Virus record (IMG/VR): IMGVR_UViG_3300047508_000198
Coordinates: 1-64,000 of that record
From: a virus
DNA: 64,000 nucleotides
Strand: one strand, 5' to 3'
This document shows positions 16,018-24,900 of this stretch, piece by piece. A program made the translations under genes and the position numbers. Position 1 is the stretch's first letter. Every line of letters begins with the position of its first letter. The notes beneath the pieces were generated by a model. It made no database searches, was not told the DNA's origin, and worked only from the letters and a program-made list of their open reading frames with translations.

Positions 16018-16062
16018 CAGTGCCTCTGGATCTTCTCGTCGGTGCCTGGTACCATCCCATCG

Positions 16063-16080
16063 TATCAAGGTTTATAGATA
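16063..16080 (+). promoter_or_regulatory. TATCAAGG-type promoter
   Basis: TATCAAGGTTTATAGATA, a one-arm variant of the TATCAA-N6-TTGATA dyad. It precedes the plus gene at 16101 by 20 nt. Confidence 0.6.
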
Positions 16081-16100
16081 ACTGCAAAGGGCGGCAGCGC

Positions 16101-16307
16101 ATGACCTGCGAGCTGACTGAGGCAGAACTGATCATCCGGGCACGGTGCGGGGAGTGCTGGGCCGAGCCCGGCTGGCCCTGCGACCGGACGGTGTTCACCG
16201 GAGGGTGGATCACCGTCGGTAGGAGCCGGTTCCACCAGCTGCGGGTGGAGCGGGCCGACCGCAAGCTAGGCGGGCTGCTCGCCGCCGTACTGGGCGAACT
16301 GACTTAG
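16101..16307 (+). CDS. Small zinc-finger protein, 68 aa
   Basis: Contains RCGECWAEPGWPCD followed by a His/Arg-rich helix (RSRFHQLRVERADRK). This fits a common actinomycete/phage zinc motif, CxxCxAxPGxPC...H. Probably regulatory or nucleic-acid binding. Its 3' end overlaps the convergent fibre gene by 42 nt. Confidence 0.65.
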   Translation: MTCELTEAELIIRARCGECWAEPGWPCDRTVFTGGWITVGRSRFHQLRVERADRKLGGLLAAVLGELT

Positions 16308-19300
16308 CTCCCGGGTCCAGTGCTCGCTGGCCATCAGCCAGGCATGCCAGGCCCGCTGGGCCTCGCCGTCCTCGGTCCACAGCTGCGTGAACGCAGCGCC
16401 GTACAAGCCCGACGGGCCCCCGGCGATCTTGCGCTCGATGTAGTAGTCCGATGCGGTCTGGGCCTCCGCCGCGGCGACCGCGTAAGCCGCCCAGAGGTCG
16501 TCCAGGTTAGGCCCGCTGGCCGCGCCTACCCGCATCGAGCCCGACGCGGACATCGCGATGGCGCCGAAATGCACCGGGCCCGTGGTGATCGAGACCGCGG
16601 TGAACGCCACCGTGCCGAGCAGCGCGGCCGGCCGGACGGTCGAACCCGCCCTCGCCACCGGGGGCGTGAAGCTCGCCGCGGTGAGCAGGGCCGCCGGGGT
16701 GACGCTAACGCTGGCGCCGCCCTGGACGGCCGGGGCCGGGAAGCTGGCGAAGGTGACCAGGGCGGCCGGGGTGATGCTGGCCCCGGCGGTGACCTGCACC
16801 GCCGGGAAGCTCGCCGCGGTGGCCAGCACCGACGGCGTGACCGCGGCATTGGACCCGGCCGTGACGGCCGGGGGCGCGAACGTGGCTGCGGTGGCCAGCA
16901 CTGCGGTCGTGAAGGACGAGCCGCAGTGCATGTTCATGGACGGGAAGATGGCCGCGGTGGCCAGCGCAGCCGGGGTCACCGACTGGCTGGCCACGATGGC
17001 CGGGGCGGCGAAGGTGGCCGCGGTCAGCAGGGCCGCGGGCGAGGGGGACTCGCCGGTATGCAGGCCAGGCGGGGCGAACGCCGCAGCCGTGGCCAGGACC
17101 GCGGGGGTGACGGCCTGGCTGGTGTGCAATGCCGGGGCCGCGAAGGCCGATGTCGCGGCCAGGACGGCCGGGGTCACCCGCGAGCCCGCGTTGGCCGTGA
17201 CGGCCGGGAATGAAGCCGAGGTAGCCAGGGCGGCCGGGGTAACTCCTGAGCCCGCACTGACCGTGACCGCGGCAAAGGAGGCCGAGGTGGCCAGCGTCGC
17301 GGGGATGGCGTTGGCGTTGCCGCCCGCGGTGACGCCAGGCGGCACGAACACGGCCGCGGTGGCCAGCACGGCCGGGGTGACGGTCGCATCGCACTGGAAC
17401 GACGGCGCCGCGAAGGCCGACGTCGTGGCCAGCACGCCAGGGGCAGCCGCGGACCCGGCAGCGATCGCGGGCGCACCGAAGCTGGCGGAGACGGCCAGCA
17501 CTGCCAGCCGGATCGAGTTGACGACCGGGGCGCCGAAGCCCGCCGAGACAGCCAGCAGCACAGGCCGGATCGAGTCTACGGCCGGAGCGGGGAAGGCGGC
17601 GGCCGTCGTCAGGGCCGCGGGGGTGACACCGGACCCGGCGCGGACGGTGACCGCGGGGAACGAGGCTGAGGCGGCCAGGACCGTCGTGGTCAGGCCCGAG
17701 CCCGCATTGACCGTGGCCGCCGCGAACGCCGCCGACGTCGCCAGGGCCGCGGGGACGACGCCTGAGCCGGCGCTGACAGCCGGGGCGGCAAAGCTGGCCG
17801 AGGCGGCCAGGACCGCCGGGGTGATCACCGAGTCCGTGCGGACGGCCGGAACGGCAAAGCTGGCCGAGGTCGCCAGCACAGCCGGGGTGACCGCGGCGTT
17901 CGCGCCCGACTGGATGGTAACGGCCGGGAACGAGGTGCTGGCCGCCAGCAGCGCGGGGGTGACAACCGACCCGGCGCTCAGCACCGGGGCGGCAAAGGCA
18001 GCCGAGGCAGCCAGGACCGCGGGGGTGACGACCGAGCCCGCCGCGATGGTGACGGCCGGGAAGCTGGCGGAGGTGGCGAGCGCCGCGGGCGTGACACCGG
18101 ATCCGGCGCCGACCGACGGGGCTGCGAAGCTGGCCGAGGTGGCCAGCAGCGCGGGCTGGATCGAGTTGACGGCCGGGGCGGCGAAGCTGGCCAGGGCAGC
18201 CAGCAGCGCGGGCCGGATCACGTCGATGGCGGGCGCGCTGAAGCTCGCCGACGTGGCCAGCAGCGCCGGGGTAACCCCCGACCCGGCATTGACTGCAGGT
18301 GCCGCGAACGCGGCGCTGACGGCCAGCAGAGCCGGGGTAACGCCCGAGCCCGCGCTGAGGGACGGGGCCGCGAAGCTGGCGCTGACCGCCAGGACGGGCG
18401 GGGTGACCCCCGACCCGGCGTTGACCGTGACCGCGGGGAAGCTGGCCGAGGTGGCTAGCACCGCCGGGGTGACGGTGGTGCTCGTACCGACGTTGACGGT
18501 GACGGCCGGGAAGGAGGCTGACGTAGCCAGGGCTGCCGGAGTGACTCCCGAGCCGGCATTGGCCTGCGGGGCCGGGAACGAGGACGTCGTGGCCAGGACT
18601 GCCGGGGTAACCCCCGAGCCCGCATTGACCTGCAGCCCCGGGAACGAGGCCGCCGGGCCGAGCACGGCCGGGGTGACCACCGACCCGGCCCTGACCGTGA
18701 CCGCGGGGAAGCTGGCGCTGACGGCCAGCACAGCCGGGGTAACTCCCGAGCCCGCGCTGACCGTGACCGCCGGGAAGGAGGCCGAGGTGGCCAGGACCGC
18801 GGGGGTGACCCGCGAGCCCGCATTGACCGTAACGGCCGGGAAGCTGGAGCTGACGGCCAGGACGGGCGGGATGACCCGGTTGCCGGAGATGAAGGTGGCG
18901 ACGACCGCGGCCCAGGCCTGGCTGGACTTGAGGTTGGCGATGAAGTCCGGGATGGCGGTGGCGGTGGCCAGCGAGTACGAGCCGCCCTCCATCAGGACGC
19001 TCAGGTGCAGGCCGACCTGGCCGCCGTTCGGGTTCGGGCCGGAGGTGGAGTTGTTCCCGGCGCCGCCGCCCATGCAGGCGAGCCAGAACTCATACGCCTG
19101 GGTGGTGATCGCGGTGGTGACCTCGGCCGTGACGCCGGTCCCGGTGGCGCCGTTCTTCTGGTCCGTGCACAGGACGGGATCGGGGTAGATCCCGGCGACC
19201 TCCAGCGCGATCATGCCGGTGCTGTTGCCGAGGGCGTTGTTCGTCGCGGCGTAGGCCACGGTGGTCTGCCCGCCCGCGGTACCCAGGTCGGCCCAGATCC

Positions 19301-20390
19301 CCGCGTAGTAGGCGTTGGCCCCGCCGGCCTGGGAAGCCTCCCGGACGGCGAAGAAGTTGTCGGCCGCGCCGTCCAGGGTCATGCCGGAGACGGCCGGCAG
19401 CGCGGTCGCGTTGTTGGCCAGCGAGAGGATGGCCAGGACCGAGTTGCCCGGCGTGACCGGATTGGCGAACGTTGCGCTGGTGGCGTTGAATCCCTGGGCG
19501 GTCTGGATGACCCGGAACGGGTAAGTCGGGATCTGGATCTGGCGGGCGGAGACGGTGTACAAGGTGGCCTGGGTGGTGCCGCCGGCCCCGGAGCCGCCCG
19601 AGATCGTCTCGGCGCCGGGCGTGGCCCCGGCGTTCTGCCCGGGGAGGTACTGCATGTTGGAGCCGTAGACGAACTGGCCGCTCGTGCCGACGTTGGACAC
19701 GACTGATGCCGCGGGCATGGTGAAGCCGGCCGAGGCGGTCTGGGTGAACGCCGTGTTGCCGGTCGCCGAGGCCACCGACCCGGTAAGGACCAGGGCGCAA
19801 TCGGTGAACGGCGAGGTGATCGTGTAGGCGTTCGGGGTATGCGTGGTGGCGGCCGTGGTGTCGGTCTTGATCGACCCCCAGCGGTCGGGGAAGATCATGT
19901 ATCCCGTATCCGGGGCCAGCGCCACGATCGAGTAGGTATTGCGGTTGCTGGCCCAGGTCCAGGTCGGCGCGGTCTCGGTGCCCTCCCAGATCCGGTACCA
20001 GACCGAGGTGGTCAGGCCGGTCGCGCCACCGTTGTTGCGGTTGGGGTCGAGCACGGTCCAGCGGGTGCCAGCCGTCTGGCTGATGGAGTCGCTGGCGGTG
20101 TTGCTGGTCATGATGATGATCAGCAGGTCACCGGCCTGCGGGGCGGTGCCGGCCGGGCCCGCGCCGGCGTTCGTCCAGCCGGTCAGGGCCGGGGAGATGG
20201 CCGTCGTAGCGGTCGTGCCGGACAGGACGCAGCGGGGCTGGATGCCGATCTGCGGCAGCACGCCGACCTGCTGCGATGGCCCTTCGGGCTGCTGGACGTC
20301 GGCGGACGGCGGGTACTGCACCGTGGCCGGGTAGAGCTGCTGCCCCCAGGGGAGCCCGCTGGGCGGGTACTGCACCGGGTACTCGGGCAT
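16266..20390 (-). CDS. Giant repeat fibre / adhesin
   Basis: 1374 aa. Residues about 40-300 and 300-500 are beta-sandwich-like virion domains (GDLLIIIMTSNTAS, SVWYRIWEGTETAPTWTW, PGNSVLAILSLANN, FWLACMGGGAGNN). Residues about 505-1275 are about 35 tandem 22-aa units with consensus VTPAVLATSASFPAVTVNAGSG. The last 80 residues are helical (NLDDLWAAYAVAAAEAQTASDYYIER). Probably a long surface fibre or appendage. No catalytic motif was seen. Confidence 0.65.
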   Translation of the reverse strand: MPEYPVQYPPSGLPWGQQLYPATVQYPPSADVQQPEGPSQQVGVLPQIGIQPRCVLSGTTATTAISPALTGWTNAGAGPAGTAPQAGDLLIIIMTSNTASDSISQTAGTRWTVLDPNRNNGGATGLTTSVWYRIWEGTETAPTWTWASNRNTYSIVALAPDTGYMIFPDRWGSIKTDTTAATTHTPNAYTITSPFTDCALVLTGSVASATGNTAFTQTASAGFTMPAASVVSNVGTSGQFVYGSNMQYLPGQNAGATPGAETISGGSGAGGTTQATLYTVSARQIQIPTYPFRVIQTAQGFNATSATFANPVTPGNSVLAILSLANNATALPAVSGMTLDGAADNFFAVREASQAGGANAYYAGIWADLGTAGGQTTVAYAATNNALGNSTGMIALEVAGIYPDPVLCTDQKNGATGTGVTAEVTTAITTQAYEFWLACMGGGAGNNSTSGPNPNGGQVGLHLSVLMEGGSYSLATATAIPDFIANLKSSQAWAAVVATFISGNRVIPPVLAVSSSFPAVTVNAGSRVTPAVLATSASFPAVTVSAGSGVTPAVLAVSASFPAVTVRAGSVVTPAVLGPAASFPGLQVNAGSGVTPAVLATTSSFPAPQANAGSGVTPAALATSASFPAVTVNVGTSTTVTPAVLATSASFPAVTVNAGSGVTPPVLAVSASFAAPSLSAGSGVTPALLAVSAAFAAPAVNAGSGVTPALLATSASFSAPAIDVIRPALLAALASFAAPAVNSIQPALLATSASFAAPSVGAGSGVTPAALATSASFPAVTIAAGSVVTPAVLAASAAFAAPVLSAGSVVTPALLAASTSFPAVTIQSGANAAVTPAVLATSASFAVPAVRTDSVITPAVLAASASFAAPAVSAGSGVVPAALATSAAFAAATVNAGSGLTTTVLAASASFPAVTVRAGSGVTPAALTTAAAFPAPAVDSIRPVLLAVSAGFGAPVVNSIRLAVLAVSASFGAPAIAAGSAAAPGVLATTSAFAAPSFQCDATVTPAVLATAAVFVPPGVTAGGNANAIPATLATSASFAAVTVSAGSGVTPAALATSASFPAVTANAGSRVTPAVLAATSAFAAPALHTSQAVTPAVLATAAAFAPPGLHTGESPSPAALLTAATFAAPAIVASQSVTPAALATAAIFPSMNMHCGSSFTTAVLATAATFAPPAVTAGSNAAVTPSVLATAASFPAVQVTAGASITPAALVTFASFPAPAVQGGASVSVTPAALLTAASFTPPVARAGSTVRPAALLGTVAFTAVSITTGPVHFGAIAMSASGSMRVGAASGPNLDDLWAAYAVAAAEAQTASDYYIERKIAGGPSGLYGAAFTQLWTEDGEAQRAWHAWLMASEHWTRELSQFAQYGGEQPA
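16560..18880 (-). repeat. Tandem 66-bp coding repeats in the fibre gene
   Basis: About 35 degenerate units of mostly 66 bp encode the 22-aa repeat. Units differ mainly in the last third; several have lost 3-4 residues (for example those ending in SIRPVLLA). Such arrays can expand or contract by recombination and vary fibre length. Confidence 0.85.
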
Positions 20391-20402
20391 GCCCGCCCCC
20401 GG

Positions 20403-20837
20403 TTACTCGTCGTAAACGAAATAGCCGGCGAACACCGAGGTTGCCGCGCCGATGTTATGCACGACCAGCTCAGCGGGGCCGGTCGGGATGACCAGGCCCT
20501 GCGGGAATGTCCAGACGATCCCGGCGCCGAGGGTGGCGGGGATGCCGAACCGGCGCAGGAACAGCGTGGGCGCGGTTGGCTTGGTGGACGCGGCGACCTG
20601 CCCGGTGCAGGTAGCAGCACTGGCGCTGGTGTCCTCGGCCTGCGGCACGACGGTGGTCGGGGTCAGGCTGATGGCGGCGGGCCGGCCCAGGCCGACCGAC
20701 GTCGCGGTGGCGGTGCCCGACTCCTGGTAGACGGCGATCTCCCAGACCCGCATGTCCTTGGCCGTCGTGGACCGCAGCCAGGCCAGCGCGGAGGCCGAAA
20801 CGCCGGTCGTAGTCCAGGCGTAGGAATAGCGGGCCAT
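20403..20837 (-). CDS. Minor structural protein, beta-rich
   Basis: 144 aa, Ser/Thr/Ala-rich and beta-prone (MARYSYAWTTTGVSASALAWLRS, then FPQGLVIPTGPAELVVHNIG). It sits directly upstream of the fibre gene in a run of structural-type genes. Probably a small tail or head surface subunit. Confidence 0.5.
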   Translation of the reverse strand: MARYSYAWTTTGVSASALAWLRSTTAKDMRVWEIAVYQESGTATATSVGLGRPAAISLTPTTVVPQAEDTSASAATCTGQVAASTKPTAPTLFLRRFGIPATLGAGIVWTFPQGLVIPTGPAELVVHNIGAATSVFAGYFVYDE

Positions 20838-20846
20838 AGGTGCCCC

Positions 20847-21365
20847 CTACTGCGTCAGCGTGATCTGGCTGAGCCCGGAGCCCGACGGGGTGACGCCGAA
20901 GACGCCTGCCACGGTGGAGTAGGCCGCGCCGAAGGCAATCGCCAGGACCATCGGCTTGACGATCGGCGCGGACAGCGGGTCGGCGTAGATGATCATGCCG
21001 CCGGCGTTGGTCAGCGTCGTGCCCGCCACCGAGAGCGGGTTCGTCCAGCTGTACTGGATGCCGTACGGCGAGGAGCCGAACAGCGTAACCGTGGGCGTGA
21101 CCGACGTCGAGCCGGTGGCCGCGGCTGACAGCAGCACGCCGGTCGTCACCCAGCCGGTGCCGGTGTTCTCGAACGTGTTAACCCAGGCCTGGGTCACGGT
21201 CTGGAACTGCACCGGGGATGCGCCGTCGGTGACGGACGCGTAGGTGAGCAGCGAGACCTTCCACGTGGCCAGCGAGTAGTTCAGGCCGCCGGTACCGGTC
21301 TGCGCGGTGGCCAGCAGCGCAGCCAGCATCGTGTTGGTGTACCAGCCGCTTTTGGTCATCGCCAT
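20847..21365 (-). CDS. Minor structural protein, 172 aa
   Basis: Beta-rich, Thr/Gly/Val-rich protein with LNYSLATWKVSLLTYASVTDGA and ITLTQ at the end, resembling phage minor head or tail proteins. I chose ATG 21365, which follows the stop of the 21367 gene by one base (TGACATG). ATG 21359 is also possible. Confidence 0.5.
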   Translation of the reverse strand: MAMTKSGWYTNTMLAALLATAQTGTGGLNYSLATWKVSLLTYASVTDGASPVQFQTVTQAWVNTFENTGTGWVTTGVLLSAAATGSTSVTPTVTLFGSSPYGIQYSWTNPLSVAGTTLTNAGGMIIYADPLSAPIVKPMVLAIAFGAAYSTVAGVFGVTPSGSGLSQITLTQ

Positions 21366-21366
21366 G

Positions 21367-21618
21367 TCAGAGTCCAACCTCTAGATGCGTGACGTGCGTC
21401 TCCGGGTGGATGTTGACGTCCTGGCGGTTCTCCGACTCGGTGATGACCGTGCCCAGCTCGTCGGTGGTCTCCTTGGCCTTGCGGCCGGCGTCGATCATGC
21501 CGGGGTCGTCGACCGGGCGCCTGACCGTGCGCACCTTGTCCTTGGTCTGGCCCTTCGACAGGAAGCCGACCGAGGCCATGCGCCTGCGGAACTCCTCCGG
21601 CGTCTCCAGCTCCGGCAT
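21367..21618 (-). CDS. Hypothetical protein, 83 aa
   Basis: Charged helical protein starting MPELETPEEFRRRMASVGFLSKGQTKDK. It is in the structural operon and has a GGAGGG ribosome site and a CCCCGGAAGAGG late-leader box upstream. Function unknown. Confidence 0.6.
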   Translation of the reverse strand: MPELETPEEFRRRMASVGFLSKGQTKDKVRTVRRPVDDPGMIDAGRKAKETTDELGTVITESENRQDVNIHPETHVTHLEVGL

Positions 21619-21626
21619 CGGCCCTC

Positions 21627-21938
21627 CTAGGTGCTCGCGTCACCTCTTCCGGGGCCAAGCCAGGCCGCCCACCGGGCGCGCAGGTCCTCCGCGATGGCCG
21701 GGGAGGCGGCCGAGGTCCGGGTGTCGGCCCAGGCGGTGCCGGAGCTGAACAGCACGACGTGCCCCAGCCCGGTGACGGCCTGGACATCGGAGATCGAGAC
21801 CTCGCGGTCAGCCGGGAAATCCAGCCGGACACCGCGGCCCTCGAACGGGTCGGCGGCGGCGATCTCCTCCGGCGTCAGGGCCCGGCCGGACAGGCCCCAG
21901 GCGGCAGCCGGGATCGCGGAGACGGGGACCTCAGGCAT
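21627..21938 (-). CDS. Hypothetical protein, 103 aa
   Basis: Starts at ATG 21938, overlapping the stop of the giant gene upstream by 8 nt. Contains LTPEEIAAADPFEGRGVRLDFPADREVSISDVQAVTGLGHVVLFSSGTAWAD, a compact alpha/beta pattern. In the structural operon; role unknown. Confidence 0.6.
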   Translation of the reverse strand: MPEVPVSAIPAAAWGLSGRALTPEEIAAADPFEGRGVRLDFPADREVSISDVQAVTGLGHVVLFSSGTAWADTRTSAASPAIAEDLRARWAAWLGPGRGDAST

Positions 21939-24900
21939 ACAGCACGTCGTCCTCGTGGTCATCCAGGCGGGGATCGTCGGTGTAGTGCGTGCCCTTCAGG
22001 TCGAGCAGGTCCAGGTTCCGGGCCCGGGTGCCGCGACCCTCGCGGATCAGCTCGTCGGCTTCCTCTTGCGGCAGCACGTCAGCGGTCTTGGCCAGGAAGT
22101 CACGAGCTGCCGCGGCGATGTCGCTGTTGCCGAGCTGGACGGCGCCGTCGCCCGCGTACTGCCGGGCCGCGGCCGAGTGCTGGAACTGCTGCACGATATC
22201 GGCGTTGGGCCCCTCTACCGGGTTCTCCTGGCCGGCGTTGGCGAAGGTCGTGTCGCCAAGGTCGTCCCCGGCGCCGCTCCACTGCTGCTGGCCCATGGTC
22301 TGGATGGAGGGGTCGTCCGGGCTGTAGGGATCGTCCATGCTGCCGGGCCCGGGATTCTGGGTCACCTGGCTGGGATGCTGGGCCCGGCCGGTATCGGTAG
22401 TACTACTGGTGTCGGTGTAGTCCGGTAGAGTCCGCGCCAGGTTGTAGGCCTTCGCGTCCTCATAGGTCGCCTGGTGCGGCTTACCCCACGCGGTCAGGCC
22501 ATCTTCTTCCAGCGCACCCTCGGGCTCGTCCTTCAGCTCGGCCAGGGCGCCGTCCAGCTGGGGCTCGGCGATCAGGGCCTGCTTGTGGACCGGATCACCA
22601 TGGTCCAGGCCGCACTCGTCGCAGCCGCGGTGGCCGTTGTCCTGGAAGGCATGCGCCGCAGCCTCAGCCGAGCGGCTCATCGAGGCGGTGAACGCGAGCC
22701 GGGCCGCGGCCAGGGCCTCCTCCATCCGGAGCCCCTGCGGATCGCGCGGCGTGATCGCTGTTGATGATCCTGCCGTGGCCGCGCGATCCGCGTAGCCGAA
22801 TGACTCCTGCCCTTCGGGGACGGTGGCCGGCCCGGTGCTGGTATTCATCGACGCGATATCCATGACCGGGCCAGCCGCTTGCCGCGCCGTGCCGTTCCTG
22901 CCAGAGGTGCTCGCGACGGGAGCAACCGGGGCCAGCACCCCTGTATCAATAATGCTAGCAGACCTCGGGTCCTCGTACGCAAACGTCTGGCCCTCCTCGG
23001 CCCAGTCGTCGACCGAGGGGTGGTCCGGGATCAGCGGATCGCTGTGCTTCACCGCATCGGACGTCAGCGGCATCTGGATCGCGGAGTTGTCCTGGATCTC
23101 GCCCCAGTTGTCCGGGTCCGGGCCCGCCAGCGGGCCGTAGGAGCCCGGGTCCCGGTCCTTCTCCGGCGGGCTGGTCGCGCCGTAGGGCTTGGGCGGCGGG
23201 TCGTCGATGACGTTCTGGGAGCCCCACGGGGCGTTCGCCTGGTCGGCGGTCAGGACCATGCCCGCGCACGACATCAGGACGGCGATCGCCGCCGGGTCCT
23301 CTCCCGCATCGAAAAGAACCCGGGCGGCAACCACAGCCGGCGGCCCGTACTGCGCCGCACCTACTGAACTCAGGATAGGACGCCGGGTCATCGGGGCCTC
23401 GTACTGCGTGGCCCACTGCTTGTCAGACGGGTGCCAGGGCGGCCAGGACTTGGTGACGACCTCCTCGGGCCAGCCGGCCACCTCGGGGAACATCGTCTTG
23501 CGCACCGCGCCGCGCTGGCGGGCCTCCAGGCTCAGCGCATAGGCGTGCGAGCACATCCGCCCGGCGAACCGGGACGGGTAGTCAGGGTCCTGGTGGAAGC
23601 TCGCCCACGGGCAGCCGCAGCTGTAGGCCATCACCGAGAACCCGCGGCCCGGGTAGTACTGGAGCCCGGTCTCGTATGTGGCGTGATCGCCTTTGACCTC
23701 GCCGACCGTCAGGCTACCGGCCAGCGCAGTGATCCGTACGCCGTTCTCGCGGACGATCCGCTCGGCCTTGGCCACGACGTCGCGCCAGGCGGCGGTGAAC
23801 TCGAACCGGAACGGAGCGCTGCCCGCGGCCTTCTCGAAGGCGTCCAGGGCGTCCTTATCCGGCCCGGCGTCCTTGCCGGGCTTGGCGGGCTTGACCGTAG
23901 TCACCGGCTGGATCGGGGCGAGGTTCTTGGTCCGCGGGCCGGGCGTGCCGCTCTGCGACAGCGGCGGCAGGCCGGTGACGACGGGCGGGTTCATGCCGGG
24001 CTCGGCGCCGGGATCCCCGGCCGAGGAATGGCCCGGCTCGAACGGGGCAGGATCCTCCTCGGCTGCCCCCGAGGGCTCCTGGCCAGGGTCCTCCAGGGGC
24101 GGCACCAGCTCGTCCTCGGTGCCCTCGATCGGCGGTTCCGGCTCCTCGCCTTCCTCGTGCTGGCTGGAGTGCATCGTGTCCCAGGGGCCCTCGACGTCAT
24201 CGACGTGCGCGGTCCAGGCGTGCAGGCCCTCGCGGCTGTCATCGTCCTCGGCCAGCTGCTCCTCGGCCAGCGCCCGGTGATGGCCGTCGGCGATCATCTT
24301 GGTGTCCTTGCCGGGCCGGTCGACCAGGATGGCAGCCTTGGGGTCCTTGCCCTTCTTCTCCTTCTTCAGGATCTTCTTGCGGGCCTTCTTGACCTTCTTC
24401 GGGTCGCTGCTGGCCGCCCAGCTGTCCCGGTTGGTGAAGTCGATCTGGTCGAGCGGAACGCGCCCGGGGCCCTCCCACTTCGCGTCGTGCACCCAGGACG
24501 TGGCCTCCGGCGGGAACTTCTTGCTCAGCAGCTTGTAGACCTCATCGGCTACCGGGTCGTGCACATCATGCAGGGCCAGCCTCGCCGTCATCTCGGTGAA
24601 GGCGCGCGGCCCGACCGCCTCGGCGAACTCGGTCTCCGGGTCGGGCTCCGGCACGTACTCCGGGAGCTTGTTGGTAAACGACTGGCTGTTCACGAAGTCG
24701 CCCTCGGTCGCGGTCGGGGCCGCCTGCCAGCTGTGCAGGTGCTCGCGCTGCTCGGGCGTCCAGGGCACCCGGGCATGTTTCACGGGAATCATTCCGGCCG
24801 TGTGCCGAATCGGCTTGCCGAAGTCGTGGTGCTCGAAGGGCTCGTTCGGGTACTCCGGCTCGTGCGGCTTCCAGCTGATCCCCTGCAGCCGCAGCGGTGA

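Noticed and set aside
16560-18880. CRISPR or non-coding satellite
   Set aside because: The 66-bp period is in frame and encodes a regular 22-aa protein repeat.
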